From NCBI RefSeq assembly GCF_051903075.1, contig NZ_CP182422.1, positions 2,108,001 through 2,172,000 on the forward strand: a stretch of 64,000 bases of DNA. Direction: 5' to 3'. Positions 48,273 through 57,281 of this stretch are shown one piece after another. The DNA is from Embleya sp051903075. Its GTDB lineage: Bacteria > Actinomycetota > Actinomycetes > Streptomycetales > Streptomycetaceae. How positions within the stretch are numbered: position 1 is the stretch's first letter; each line of letters begins with the position of its first letter. Both the position numbers and the translations under genes were made by a program. The notes beneath the pieces were generated by a model. It saw only the letters and a program-made list of their open reading frames with translations. It searched no databases and was not told the DNA's origin.

Positions 48273-49052
48273 GTGTCGATCCTGCCCGGTGCCGAGCCCG
48301 ACCACCACGACGGCGGTCCGGTGGGCGTCCTGCTGTGCCACGGGTTCACCGGCACGCCGCAGTCGTTGCGGCCGTGGGCCCGACACCTCGCCGAGGCGGG
48401 ACTGACCGTGTCGCTGCCGCTGCTGCCCGGTCACGGCACCCGGTGGCAGGACATGAACCTGACCACGTGGCACGACTGGTACGCGGCCGTGGACCGCGCG
48501 TTCGACCGGCTGCGCGAGCGCTGCGACACGGTGTTCGTGATGGGCCTGTCGATGGGCGGCGGACTGGCCCTGCGGCTCGCCGAGCAGCACGGCGACAAGG
48601 TGGCGGGGCTGGTCCTGGTGAACCCGTCCGTACAGGCCGACGATCCGAAGGTGCGCCTGCTGCCGGTGTTGCGGCACGTCATACCGTCGGTGGCCGGCAT
48701 CGCCTCCGACATCCGCAAGGAGGGCTCGGTCGAGCTCGCCTACGCGCGTACGCCGGTGAAGGCCGCCTACTCGCTGTCCCGGTTCTGGCGGGTGGTCGGC
48801 GCCGACCTGCCGCAGGTGACCCAGCCGGTGCTGCTCCTGCACAGCCCGCACGATCACGTGGTCTCGCCGGCCAACTCCGAGACGGTGTTGGCCAGGATCT
48901 CCTCCACGGACGTCACCGACGTCCTGCTCAACGACAGCTATCACGTGGCGACGCTCGACCACGACGCGGAACGGATCTTCGCATCCAGCCTGGAGTTCGT
49001 ACGCCGGCTCGCGCCGGACGCGCGGACCCCGGAGACGGCCGAGAGGGACTGA
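48273..49052 (+). CDS. Alpha/beta hydrolase (esterase/lipase type)
   Basis: 259 residues from the GTG at 48273. The oxyanion region VGVLLCHGFTGTPQSLRPW, nucleophile elbow GLSMGGG, Asp in LLHSPHDHVV and His in NDSYHVATLD give a full triad. It resembles carboxylesterase/monoacylglycerol lipase proteins with a small lid; the substrate is unknown. AAGGAG at 48259-48264 and the start of similarity fix the GTG; the longer frame to 48216 is less likely. The gene that follows starts 7 bp after its stop. Confidence 0.9.
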   Translation: MSILPGAEPDHHDGGPVGVLLCHGFTGTPQSLRPWARHLAEAGLTVSLPLLPGHGTRWQDMNLTTWHDWYAAVDRAFDRLRERCDTVFVMGLSMGGGLALRLAEQHGDKVAGLVLVNPSVQADDPKVRLLPVLRHVIPSVAGIASDIRKEGSVELAYARTPVKAAYSLSRFWRVVGADLPQVTQPVLLLHSPHDHVVSPANSETVLARISSTDVTDVLLNDSYHVATLDHDAERIFASSLEFVRRLAPDARTPETAERD

Positions 49053-49059
49053 ACGAACG

Positions 49060-49890
49060 GTGCGCGGACGTGGCAACGGACTCGACGCGGAGTCCTTCAA
49101 GCCCCTGACCGACCTCGATCCCGAGGCGGCGGACGTGATGCTGGTCGCCCTGCGGGACGCGGGGGTGGCGGCGTACGTCTCGACGCTGGAGCCCCGGGAT
49201 CCGGACGAGGAGCCCGAGCAGATCGAGCGCCTGTGGGTGGACGCGGCGGCGACGTCGCGGGCGCGGGCCATCCTGCGTTCGTTGACCGAGCCGTCCTCGC
49301 CGCGCGCGCGGGCCAAGGAGCCGACGGCCGGACCCGCCGACATCCCGTCGGTGGAGCCGCCCCTGGCGCAGCCGGCCGAACCGGCGAACAACGATGCCGA
49401 GGCGCCCGCCGAGCGGCCGGGCGACGACGAGGTGTGGGCGCAGATCGTCGCGTCCTTCGACAACGAGGTCGCCGACCCGGTACCGCGCTGGCCGGTGGCC
49501 GAGGACCTGGGCGGCGAGCGACCGGGAGCGGACGGGCCGGCCGACGGCTCGTTCAAGGTCGGCCTGCCCACCGCGGCGGGGCCGCGCGACTACTCGCTCG
49601 CGCCGCCGGGGCCGCCGGTGATCAACGAGTTGGACGAGGACCCCGACGAGCACTTCGTGCCGCCTCCGCCGCCTCCGCTGCCCAAGACCGACGCGGCCAC
49701 CAAGATCGCCTGGATCGCGCTGGTCGGCGGGCCGCTCTACCTCCTCGTGTCGGTGCTGCTCGGCCGCGCGGTCGGACCGTGGACCTCGTTCGCCGCGTTC
49801 GCCGCGTTCACCGGCGGTTTCGTCGCGCTGGTGGCGCGGATGCGGCGGGATCGGGACGAGGACGACCCCGACGACGGCGCGGTGGTCTGA
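49060..49890 (+). CDS. Membrane protein of unknown function with acidic linker
   Basis: 276 residues. An N-terminal 65-residue folded segment (FKPLTDLDPEAADVMLVALRDAGVAAYV, LWVDAAATSRARAIL) reads like a small ferredoxin-like or DUF2007-type domain. It is followed by a long acidic, Pro-rich linker (about 80-205). Two membrane helices (about 213-232 and 240-258) end the protein with an acidic tail. It is co-oriented with the hydrolase gene 7 bp upstream and precedes the kinase gene. I do not recognise the family. Confidence 0.8.
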   Translation: MRGRGNGLDAESFKPLTDLDPEAADVMLVALRDAGVAAYVSTLEPRDPDEEPEQIERLWVDAAATSRARAILRSLTEPSSPRARAKEPTAGPADIPSVEPPLAQPAEPANNDAEAPAERPGDDEVWAQIVASFDNEVADPVPRWPVAEDLGGERPGADGPADGSFKVGLPTAAGPRDYSLAPPGPPVINELDEDPDEHFVPPPPPPLPKTDAATKIAWIALVGGPLYLLVSVLLGRAVGPWTSFAAFAAFTGGFVALVARMRRDRDEDDPDDGAVV

Positions 49891-50091
49891 GCCGCCGCGA
49901 GCGCTGTGGTCCGACCCGGCGACGGGCGCGGCGGTCCGAGCCGGAGACGGCACGGTGGTCCGAGTCGGCGACCGGCCCGCCGCGTCGGACGACGTCGGAT
50001 GACCCGTTTCGGCGTGATTCGGCTTGATCCCGACCGGTTCTGACGGGGCGTCATGCCACATCGGAAGTCCCCGGCCGGGTACCTTCCTTGC

Positions 50092-51882
50092 GTGGACGCG
50101 GACAACGAGGGACGCCTGGTCGGCGGGCGCTATCTGCTCGCCGAGCGACTGGGGCGCGGGGGCATGGGTGCGGTCTGGCGGGCTCGGGACCAAGTCCTGG
50201 GACGCGAGGTCGCGGTGAAGGAGATGTTGCCGCAACCGGGCGCCGACGACACCGAACGGGCCCGGCTGCGCGAGCGCGCCGCCCGTGAGGCGCGCGCCGC
50301 CGCGCGGCTGAGTCATCCCTCGGTGGTGCGCGTCTACGACGTGGTCGAGGAGGACGATCGGCCGTGGATCGTCATGGAGTTGGTGCCCTCGCGCTCGCTC
50401 GCCGAGGTGATCCGGGGCGATGGGCCGATGGCCGCCGAGGCGGTGGCCGAGATCGGCCTGGCCATGATCGACGCGCTGCGCACGGCGCACGCGGCCGGGA
50501 TCCTGCACCGTGACGTCAAACCCGGCAATGTGCTGATCACCCCCGACGGCCGGGCCGTGCTCAGCGACTTCGGCATCGCGGTGGTCGAGGGCGACTCGTC
50601 GGTGACCCAGTCGGGCGTGGTGCTGGGCGCCCCCGCGTACATCCCGCCGGAGCGCGCTCGGGGCCTGAGCCCCACCGCGGCCTCCGACCTGTGGTCGCTC
50701 GGCGCGACGCTGTACGCGGCCGTCGAGGGCAAGGCCCCCTTCGAACGCTCCACGCCGCTCGCCACGTTGACCGCGATCGTCAGCGAGGAACCGGTGCCGG
50801 CCAAGCACGCGGGCCCGCTCGACCCGGTGTTGCAGGCGCTGTTGGCGCGCGATCCGGCCCGGCGGCCGGACGCGGCCGAGACCGAGGCGATGCTGCGCGA
50901 CGCGCTGCGCGAGATCCGGGAGGAGAAGGCGGCCACCCGGGCGTTGCCGCCCGCGCTGCTGCCCGTGGCGGAGCCGATACCCGCGGCCGTACCCGCGCCG
51001 CGGACCGTCGAGCCCGAGCCCGACGCGATATCCGAGGGCGAGGCGGAGATCGTGTCCCCGCTCGTCGCCCCACCCGCGAAGCCCCCGAAGCCGGCTCGGG
51101 AGGATCGCCCCGCCCGGGCCTTCCCGTGGCTGCCGCTGCCGGCCGCGATCGCCGCCCTGGTGGTCTTCGGCGTCGTGGTCGGGCTGATCCTGTTCCTGAT
51201 CGCCCCCGGCGACGACAAGAACGATCGGGCGAAGGGCGCCGCCGGCTCCGACTCGCCTTCGCCGCAGTCGGGTTCGACGCCACCGTCGAGCCCCGGGCCG
51301 GCCGCCGAGACCGCCCCGGTCGGCGGACAGCTCACCGGGCCGCCGAACACCGCGCCCCCGCCGAGCGATTCGGCGCCGCCGCCCGCGCAGACCACGCCCC
51401 CGACCCAGGGTTCGCCGCAGCCGCCGACCGGCACCGACGGCCTGCCGGCGGGCTGGACGTCGTACACGGGCACCACCACCCGCTACCGGATCGGCCTGCC
51501 GCCCGGGTGGCGGAAGGTCAAGACCGAGGACAGCCAGGAGTTCTTCGCCAACGCCGAGGGCACCCTCAAGCTCAACGTGGACACCGTCGCCAGTTCACCG
51601 ACCGACCCGGTCGAGGACTGGAAGCAGGCCGAGCCCGACGTGCGCCGTCGCTTCACCAACTATCAGAAGGTGAGCATCGAGAAGGCCGACTACCGGAATT
51701 ACCCCGCCGCGGCCTGGCACTTCACCTACGGCAGCGGCACCCGGCACCACGTGCTCAACCTCGGCTTCACGGTGCCGTCCGGGCGCGGCTACTCGCTCTA
51801 CATGGACACCCCGGACGCGGTCTGGAACGATCCGGCCACCCAGGAGTTGCTGGCCGGCTTCATGGCGAGCTTCCAGCCCTGA
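50092..51882 (+). CDS. Ser/Thr protein kinase with an extracellular C-terminal domain
   Basis: 596 residues. Kinase domain with GRGGMGAVW loop, K43 (VAVKEML), HRD at 139-141 (LHRDVKPGN), DFG and a PPE-type end. A Pro/Glu-rich linker, one membrane helix (about 350-375), a Ser/Pro-rich stalk and an outer domain of about 140 residues follow (GWRKVKTEDSQEFFANAEGT, SSPTDPVEDW, LLAGFMASFQP), similar to domains seen after actinobacterial kinases and LpqN-type lipoproteins. GTG at 50092: TACCTT ends 6 nt before it, so it is probably leaderless. It lies 46 bp from the convergent EEP gene. Ligand unknown. Confidence 0.92.
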   Translation: MDADNEGRLVGGRYLLAERLGRGGMGAVWRARDQVLGREVAVKEMLPQPGADDTERARLRERAAREARAAARLSHPSVVRVYDVVEEDDRPWIVMELVPSRSLAEVIRGDGPMAAEAVAEIGLAMIDALRTAHAAGILHRDVKPGNVLITPDGRAVLSDFGIAVVEGDSSVTQSGVVLGAPAYIPPERARGLSPTAASDLWSLGATLYAAVEGKAPFERSTPLATLTAIVSEEPVPAKHAGPLDPVLQALLARDPARRPDAAETEAMLRDALREIREEKAATRALPPALLPVAEPIPAAVPAPRTVEPEPDAISEGEAEIVSPLVAPPAKPPKPAREDRPARAFPWLPLPAAIAALVVFGVVVGLILFLIAPGDDKNDRAKGAAGSDSPSPQSGSTPPSSPGPAAETAPVGGQLTGPPNTAPPPSDSAPPPAQTTPPTQGSPQPPTGTDGLPAGWTSYTGTTTRYRIGLPPGWRKVKTEDSQEFFANAEGTLKLNVDTVASSPTDPVEDWKQAEPDVRRRFTNYQKVSIEKADYRNYPAAAWHFTYGSGTRHHVLNLGFTVPSGRGYSLYMDTPDAVWNDPATQELLAGFMASFQP

Positions 51883-51928
51883 GCCCGGTGGTCCCGTTCG
51901 GTCCGGGACGAATTCGGGTCGATCCGGG

Positions 51929-52639
51929 TCAGCCGACGGGTATCCGCAGCGTGGCCAGCACCGGGCGGTGGTCGGAGGCGGCGGCGTAGTCGGCGTCGGT
52001 GACGTCGTCGGGGACGCCGCAGCCGAGCACCTCGACGTGCTCGGACACGAACACGCCGTCCAGGCGGCGGCCGGGGTCGCGGCGCGGCGCGGTGAACTCC
52101 GAGCCGCTGGGCGCCGCCTGGTATCCGTCGCGGAGTTCCTCGGCCAGGCGGTCCCAGCCGGGACGGCCCGCCGACTCGTTGAAGTCCCCGGCCAACACCC
52201 GGTGTTCGGTGTCGAGCCCGGCCAGCCGGCGCAACAACTCGTCGGCCTGCGCCGGTCGTTCGGCGGCGGCCGGTCCGAACTGGGCGCTGGCCACCGCGAA
52301 TTCGGCGCCGTCGACCGCCACCACCGCGCCGGCCGGCCCGAGCGCACGCCGTCCGGTCGCGGCCGGCGGCAGCTCGTCGTACGCCCGTCGCACGCTCACC
52401 CGCAGCCCGCCGAGCACGAGCAGCCCCGACGCGGTGCCGCCGCCGGCGATCACCACGAGGCCGCAGTCGCGCGCGAGGCGGGCCACCGCCTGCCGACGGC
52501 GCACGAAGCGGGGGCCCTCCTGGATGCAGAGCAGGTCGGGCGCGGCGTGCCGGACGATCCGCACCAGGGCGTCCCGATCGTCGCGCAGCGAACGCACGTT
52601 GTACGACATGACCCGGATCTCTCCGTTGCCGACGGCCAC
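51929..52639 (-). CDS. Endonuclease/exonuclease/phosphatase family protein
   Basis: 236 residues. EEP fold: RVMSYNVRSLRDD at the start, LCIQEGP with the metal-binding Glu, LAGDFNESAG with catalytic Asp-Asn, and the C-terminal AASDHRPVLATL with Asp-His. Could act on DNA, RNA, phospholipids or nucleotides; no signal peptide is present, so it is probably cytoplasmic. The GTG at 52639 has AAGGGGG upstream. A Gly/Pro-free core and no partner domain give no substrate hint. It is upstream of nothing on its strand except a 46-bp gap to the kinase gene's end. Confidence 0.85.
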   Translation of the reverse strand: MAVGNGEIRVMSYNVRSLRDDRDALVRIVRHAAPDLLCIQEGPRFVRRRQAVARLARDCGLVVIAGGGTASGLLVLGGLRVSVRRAYDELPPAATGRRALGPAGAVVAVDGAEFAVASAQFGPAAAERPAQADELLRRLAGLDTEHRVLAGDFNESAGRPGWDRLAEELRDGYQAAPSGSEFTAPRRDPGRRLDGVFVSEHVEVLGCGVPDDVTDADYAAASDHRPVLATLRIPVG

Positions 52640-52752
52640 TGATGCCCCCTTGCCCGGTTCGAGGCTCCCGGCCCGAACCACGATCGACCAGCTGTGTACG
52701 CCCGCCCGGTCCCCGGGAGGCGGTGTGTTCCGCGCGTGTGGCGGCGGTGTCG

Positions 52753-53691
52753 TCAGTGGCGGGCCAGGTCCGCCGCGCCGACCAGTCCCGCGTCGCTGCC
52801 CAGGGTGGCGACCACGACCTCGGCGCCGAGGCGGTGGCCGCGGCGCAGCACGCTGCGGTAGGTCTCCAGGGCGGGGACGAGCAGGAGATCGCCCGCGTCC
52901 GAGACGCCGCCGCCGATGACGAACGCGGCGGGGTCGAGCACGGCGGACAGGTCGGCCAGGCCCTGGCCGAGCCAGGTGCCCAGTTCGCGGAAGGCGGCCA
53001 GCGAAACGGGGTCGCCGAGCAGCGCGGCCTGGGTGACGTGCGGGCCCTGGATGCCCGCGGGGGTGCCGTCGCCGAGGGCGAGCAGCTTCTCCGCCGCCTC
53101 GGGCAGGCCGGCCGCCCGGTCGCGGGCGTAGCGGGTCAGCGCGCTGCCGCTGGCGTACCGCTCCCAGCAGCCGTAGTTGCCGCACGGGCAGGCGAGGCCG
53201 TCGGGGACCACCCGCATGTGGCCGGGCTCACCCGCTATCCCGCCGCCGCCCCGGTACAGCTCGCCGCCGAACACGATCGCGCCGCCGATGCCGGTGCCGA
53301 CGGTCACGCACATCACGTTGGTGTGCCCGGCGGCCGCGCCGAAGCGCACCTCGCCCCAGGCCGCGGCGTTGGCGTCGTTCTCGACCACGACCGGGAGGCC
53401 GATCAGCGCCTCCATACGATCGCGGAGCGGCTCGCCGACCCAGGCGCCGACGTTGGCCGAGAACAGCACGGTCGAACGGTCCGCGCCGATGAATCCGGCC
53501 GCGCCGAGCCCGACCGCCTCCACGACGTGGTTGCGTCGCAGGGTGTTGACCGCCTCGGCGATCACCTGCGCGGTGCCATCGGCGTCCTTGGGGGTGGCGA
53601 CCTTGAGCCGATCGAGGATCACCCCGTCGGCGTCGACCACACCCGCGAGGATTTTGGTGCCACCGATGTCGACACCGATCGTGAGTCCCAT
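52753..53691 (-). CDS. glkA: ROK-family glucokinase
   Basis: 312 residues. Phosphorylates glucose with ATP. ROK marks are IGVDIGGTKILAGVVD at the N-terminus, VVVENDANAAAWGE with the catalytic Asp, GTGIGGAIVFGGEL and the zinc-binding cluster CPCGNYGCWERYASG. In Streptomyces GlkA also mediates carbon catabolite repression, so the same is possible here. The ATG at 53691 was chosen over the longer frame because similarity begins there. Confidence 0.95.
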   Translation of the reverse strand: MGLTIGVDIGGTKILAGVVDADGVILDRLKVATPKDADGTAQVIAEAVNTLRRNHVVEAVGLGAAGFIGADRSTVLFSANVGAWVGEPLRDRMEALIGLPVVVENDANAAAWGEVRFGAAAGHTNVMCVTVGTGIGGAIVFGGELYRGGGGIAGEPGHMRVVPDGLACPCGNYGCWERYASGSALTRYARDRAAGLPEAAEKLLALGDGTPAGIQGPHVTQAALLGDPVSLAAFRELGTWLGQGLADLSAVLDPAAFVIGGGVSDAGDLLLVPALETYRSVLRRGHRLGAEVVVATLGSDAGLVGAADLARH

Positions 53692-53839
53692 GTCGTCCCA
53701 AGCTCGTTCGCGTGCATTGCCCGCAACGGATCGTACTGGTCCCTTCCCCGCCCCCACCCCACGCGTACGCCCGCCGGACACCACCCGACCGCCCATGACG
53801 CGCGCTGCGGGCGGCGGGGTCGCCCGGCGGTGCGCCCGG

Positions 53840-54268
53840 TTACTCGTCGTCGTCGAGCCGGATCCGCTCGCTCTCGGCCGGCTTCGCGGCCCACCTGCGC
53901 TCGCGGTCGCCGACGAAGGCCCGGTACGCGGACGCCAGCTCGGTCCCGGCGGCGGCCAGGTGCGCGGCCACCTCGGGGTGCCTGCGCGCCATCTGCTCGC
54001 GCGCCGCCCCGGCCTGCTCCACCAGCGTCTCGGCCAGCCGCCGCGCCTCCTCCGCCAACCGCGCGGCCGGCGCCTGATCCCCCTTGCCGGCCCCGGTCAA
54101 CGACTCCCCGAGCCGCCGAGCCTCCTCCCCGAGCCGCGCCCAGGGATCGACCCGCTCCCGCGCACCGTCCCCCTCGGCCTTCGCGTCCGCGGCCGGCGGC
54201 ACCTCGTCCGTGCTGCCCGCCCACGCATCCGCCGCGTCCTTGCCCGTCACCCGCTCATCAGGATCCAT
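53840..54268 (-). CDS. DUF5304 family protein
   Basis: 142 residues. An acidic, low-complexity N-terminus precedes a long helical region with repeated WARLGEEARRLGESLTGAG and LAEEARRLAETLVEQ blocks and a final LASAYRAFVGDRERRW, as in actinobacterial DUF5304 proteins. It has no membrane segment and looks like a coiled-coil protein. Function unknown. The ATG at 54268 is the best of two close candidates. It lies between glkA and the ArsA-like gene on the same strand. Confidence 0.75.
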   Translation of the reverse strand: MDPDERVTGKDAADAWAGSTDEVPPAADAKAEGDGARERVDPWARLGEEARRLGESLTGAGKGDQAPAARLAEEARRLAETLVEQAGAAREQMARRHPEVAAHLAAAGTELASAYRAFVGDRERRWAAKPAESERIRLDDDE

Positions 54269-54409
54269 CCGACGCATTCTCCGCGCTCCCACCGCCCGAC
54301 GCGAACCCCCCGCCCCGCCACGACTTCCCCACGAGGACGAGGGGCATGGCGTACGCACCCATCGAAGTCGGGATCGACGAGGATCTCGGCGGCCGGCGAG
54401 CCGCCGGCG

Positions 54410-55597
54410 CTACAGCGTCGAGCGCATCCACACGGCCGGGTCCGGGACGAAGCGGACGCGGAGGACGCCGTCGCGTAGGCCCGCGCCCTCGATGATGCAG
54501 CGGCGCAGCGCCGAGGGCAGCCGGATCAGCCGGCGGTGCGGGCCGATCGTGATCACCAGTTCGTCGCCGCGGCGCAGCAGGTCCAGGTCGTCGCGATCCG
54601 TGCCCGGCAGCGACAGCAGCAACAACAGCCGCTCGCCGTCGCGTTCGATCGTGTGCCCGTCGTCCTCGGCCGCGCCGCCCGGGCCCACCGGGCCGAAGTA
54701 CGCCGCCACGTCGGCGAGTTCGCCCGCGCCCAGCGGCTCGGCGGGCAGCACGGGGATCTGCGCCAACGGCACGCGCGGGAACAGCGCGCACAGCGCGTCC
54801 ACGGTCTCGCGCGCCACCTCGGCCCGCGCCCGCACCGCCGGATCGGGCGAGTCGGCCGCGCCGACCCCGTTGACGATCACGTCCTCGATGCGGTGCCCGT
54901 ACAGCGCCAGCGCCGAGGCGGCCCGCCGCGCCGCGGCCAGCGCGACCGTCCCGGGTCGCACCACCAGCCGCACGGTCGTGGTCGGCGCCGCCACCAGCGC
55001 GCGCAGCACCTCCAGCTCGGCGGCCACCCGCCGGGCCGTGTCGTACACCCAGTCGTCGGGCATCGGCACCCCGGCGACCGCCGCGAGCACCGGCCGCAAC
55101 GCGCGCGCCGCCTGCCGCTCCACCGGCAGCAGCCGGTCCACGTAGCGGGCCAGCCCCTCCGGCACCGCGAGCGCCGGCACCGCCCGCTCGGCGGCGGGCA
55201 GGTCGACCACGATCAACTCGTAGCGCCGCGAGTCCACCGCCCGTGCCAGCACCCGCAGCGCCAGCACGTCCCCCGCGCCCGGCGGCACGGTGATCTCCTC
55301 GGGGTCCAGCGGCTCCACCCCGACCACCCCGAGAGCGGCGCCCAACTGTCCCTGCACCAGCAGGAACTCGCGCTCGAACTCGGCCCGGACCGCGACCCGC
55401 TGCACGGTCAGCCCGGGCAGCACGTCGAAGGGGTCGGCGCCGACCGGCACGTCGAGCACCGTGTCCACGTCGCGCGTGCCGTCGGCGGCGAGGAGCAGCG
55501 TGCGCCGCCCGGCCCGCGCCGCGGCCACCGCGGTCGCCGCCGCGACGGTCGTGCGCCCGGCGCCCGGGAGACCGGTGACAAGCAGGACCCGCGTCAC
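54410..55597 (-). CDS. ArsA/Get3-like ATPase with altered Walker A
   Basis: 395 residues. The N-terminus VTRVLLVTGLPGAGRTTVAAA is in place of the ArsA Walker A; the P-loop lysine position is R15 (GLPGAGRTT), not Lys. Switch-like ELIVVDLPA and a helical domain follow. The last 85 residues form an HSP20/alpha-crystallin-like domain (LLLLLSLPGTDRDDLDLLR, VLRVRFVP), known in some bacterial and plastid Get3 forms. ATP hydrolysis may be reduced. No arsenite genes or tail-anchor substrate are near. It follows the SRPBCC gene by 7 bp. Confidence 0.88.
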   Translation of the reverse strand: MTRVLLVTGLPGAGRTTVAAATAVAAARAGRRTLLLAADGTRDVDTVLDVPVGADPFDVLPGLTVQRVAVRAEFEREFLLVQGQLGAALGVVGVEPLDPEEITVPPGAGDVLALRVLARAVDSRRYELIVVDLPAAERAVPALAVPEGLARYVDRLLPVERQAARALRPVLAAVAGVPMPDDWVYDTARRVAAELEVLRALVAAPTTTVRLVVRPGTVALAAARRAASALALYGHRIEDVIVNGVGAADSPDPAVRARAEVARETVDALCALFPRVPLAQIPVLPAEPLGAGELADVAAYFGPVGPGGAAEDDGHTIERDGERLLLLLSLPGTDRDDLDLLRRGDELVITIGPHRRLIRLPSALRRCIIEGAGLRDGVLRVRFVPDPAVWMRSTL

Positions 55598-55604
55598 CGC
55601 CGGG

Positions 55605-56039
55605 TCAGCTCTCGACGCGCTTCTTGAGCCCGGTCAGGGCCCGATCGATGATGACCTTCTCCGCCTTGCGCTTGAGCATGCCCAGCATCGGGATCTTGAC
55701 GTCGACGGTGAGTTCGTAGGTGACCTCGGTGCCGCCGGCGATCGGGCTCAGCGCGTAGCGACCGTCGAGCGCCTTGAGCATCTGGCTGGTCACCAGGGTC
55801 CACCGCACCTCGCGGTCGTCCTCCCAGGTGTAGCCGAGCACGTGCTCGTCGCTGATCACGCCCGCGTCGAGCTTGAACCGCACCCGCACCGCGCGCCCGG
55901 TCGACTCGTCGATCTCCAGGACCTCGGTCTCCTTGACCTCGCCGGTCCACTCGGGATAGCCCTCGAACCCCGCGATGACGGCCATGACCTCGGCCGGCGT
56001 GGCGTCGATCGTGATGGTCGAGCTGGTCCGTTCAGCCAT
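55605..56039 (-). CDS. SRPBCC (polyketide-cyclase/START-like) protein
   Basis: 144 residues. SRPBCC fold: ITIDATPAEVMAVIAGFEGYPEWTGEVKE, VRFKLDAGVISDEHVLGYTW and the C-terminal helix AEKVIIDRALTGLKKRV. It probably binds a lipid or other hydrophobic ligand. The ATG at 56039 was chosen because similarity starts at AERTSSTITIDA. It lies 7 bp upstream of the ArsA-like gene; the same pair (Rv2185c-Rv2184c) occurs in M. tuberculosis from memory. The polyketide-cyclase label is a fold name only. Confidence 0.9.
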   Translation of the reverse strand: MAERTSSTITIDATPAEVMAVIAGFEGYPEWTGEVKETEVLEIDESTGRAVRVRFKLDAGVISDEHVLGYTWEDDREVRWTLVTSQMLKALDGRYALSPIAGGTEVTYELTVDVKIPMLGMLKRKAEKVIIDRALTGLKKRVES

Positions 56040-56164
56040 CGTGAGGAGTCCTCCGGAAGCTCGCGTAGCCGTTGTTGGCCGTCTCGACAACACCTCAAGA
56101 TGGTCGAGTACGGCCGATCCGCTCGAAGGTTATCGTGCCCGACCTGCGGGGACGCGGCACCGGC

Positions 56165-56932
56165 TCACCAGGTGAGGACGTACGGTTTCCCGGTGGCCTG
56201 GAAATGCCCCACGTTGACACATTCGGTGCGCCCGATCCGCATCCGCGCGCGCAGCGGCTGATGTACGTGTCCGAACAGCACCAGGTCGGGTCCGGTCTCG
56301 TGGATCGCCCGCAACACCGCCTCGCTGCCGCGCTCGAACCGCCGGGCGACCACGTCGTAGGTCAGGTCCGGCACGGCGGGCGGGATGTGGCAGCACAACA
56401 CGTCGACGCGACCGACCGCGGCGACCTTGGCCGCGTACTCCTCGTCGGAGATCTCGTACGGCGTGTGCATCGGGGTACGCAGCCCGCCGCCGACGAAGCC
56501 GAAGGTGCGACCGCCGATCTCCACCACCTGGCCGTCGAGCACGGTCACCCCCTCACGCGCGTAGTCGGGCCACAACTCGGGCACGTCGACGTTGCCGTAG
56601 GTGACGTAGGTGGGGGTGGGGAAGGCCGCGAACAGCGCGGCGTACTGGCGGCGCACCGCCGCCTCGATCGCCTGTCGGGCGCCGCCGGGCACACCCGCCC
56701 ACAACGAGCCGGAGAAGGCCCGCGCCTCGGCGAAGCGGCGGGCGTTGCGCAGCGCGAGCAGTTCGCGGGTGTTCTCCACGCCGAACAGGTCGGTGAAGAT
56801 GCCGCGGTCCAGGTCGTGGTAGTCGAGGAAGAGCACCAGATCGCCCAGGCACACCAGGGCGTCGGCGCCGTCGCCCGCGCGGGCGAGCGCCTCGGCGGCA
56901 CCGTGGACATCGCTCACCACGTGGACCCGCAT
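56165..56932 (-). CDS. Calcineurin-type metallophosphoesterase
   Basis: 255 residues. Metal-site motifs in order: VVSDVHGAAE, CLGDLVLFLD, TYGNVDVP (in place of GNHE, with Asp instead of His), LCCHIPPA and FGHVHQP. It hydrolyses a phosphomonoester or diester; the GNVD variant is common in this subfamily. The ATG at 56932 is followed directly by RVHVVSDVHG, so nothing is lost. It is divergent from the acyl-CoA ligase gene. Confidence 0.88.
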   Translation of the reverse strand: MRVHVVSDVHGAAEALARAGDGADALVCLGDLVLFLDYHDLDRGIFTDLFGVENTRELLALRNARRFAEARAFSGSLWAGVPGGARQAIEAAVRRQYAALFAAFPTPTYVTYGNVDVPELWPDYAREGVTVLDGQVVEIGGRTFGFVGGGLRTPMHTPYEISDEEYAAKVAAVGRVDVLCCHIPPAVPDLTYDVVARRFERGSEAVLRAIHETGPDLVLFGHVHQPLRARMRIGRTECVNVGHFQATGKPYVLTW

Positions 56933-57281
56933 GTCGGTCACTGTACTGACGGCGCCGAACCGAAACCGACGACACCGGGGGGTTGCCTCCGTCACACCCG
57001 CCCCGCACGCCGAATCGATACTCTCGACATGCCCGGTCGAATCGGGACGGATGCTCGCCGACCCCGCCACGAATTCCGAGTCGATACGGATGTGGGCTTG
57101 TCCGTAGCGTGAGACCGGGCACAGGATCCTCACGACCCCTGTCCCCCAGACCTACTTGCCAGTAACGTCTGCCCCCGTCAACGAGTCGGCAAGATGGACA
57201 GCCACCGAGACGGGCCGGCAACACCGACACCGGCACCGGCAGCGCCGACCTCCGGCGCCGAGACCGCAACGAGGAGCATCA
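56933..57281. promoter_or_regulatory. Divergent promoter region with a TACTTGCCAGTA palindrome
   Basis: 349 bp between the phosphoesterase and acyl-CoA ligase genes. TACTTGCCAGTA (57153-57164) is palindromic except for two central positions (TACT-NGCN-AGTA) and overlaps a TAACGT box (57163-57168). That places a possible operator right on a plus-strand promoter about 115 bp before the ligase start. Candidate regulators include fatty-acid responsive TetR/GntR proteins, but none is encoded here. Confidence 0.4.
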
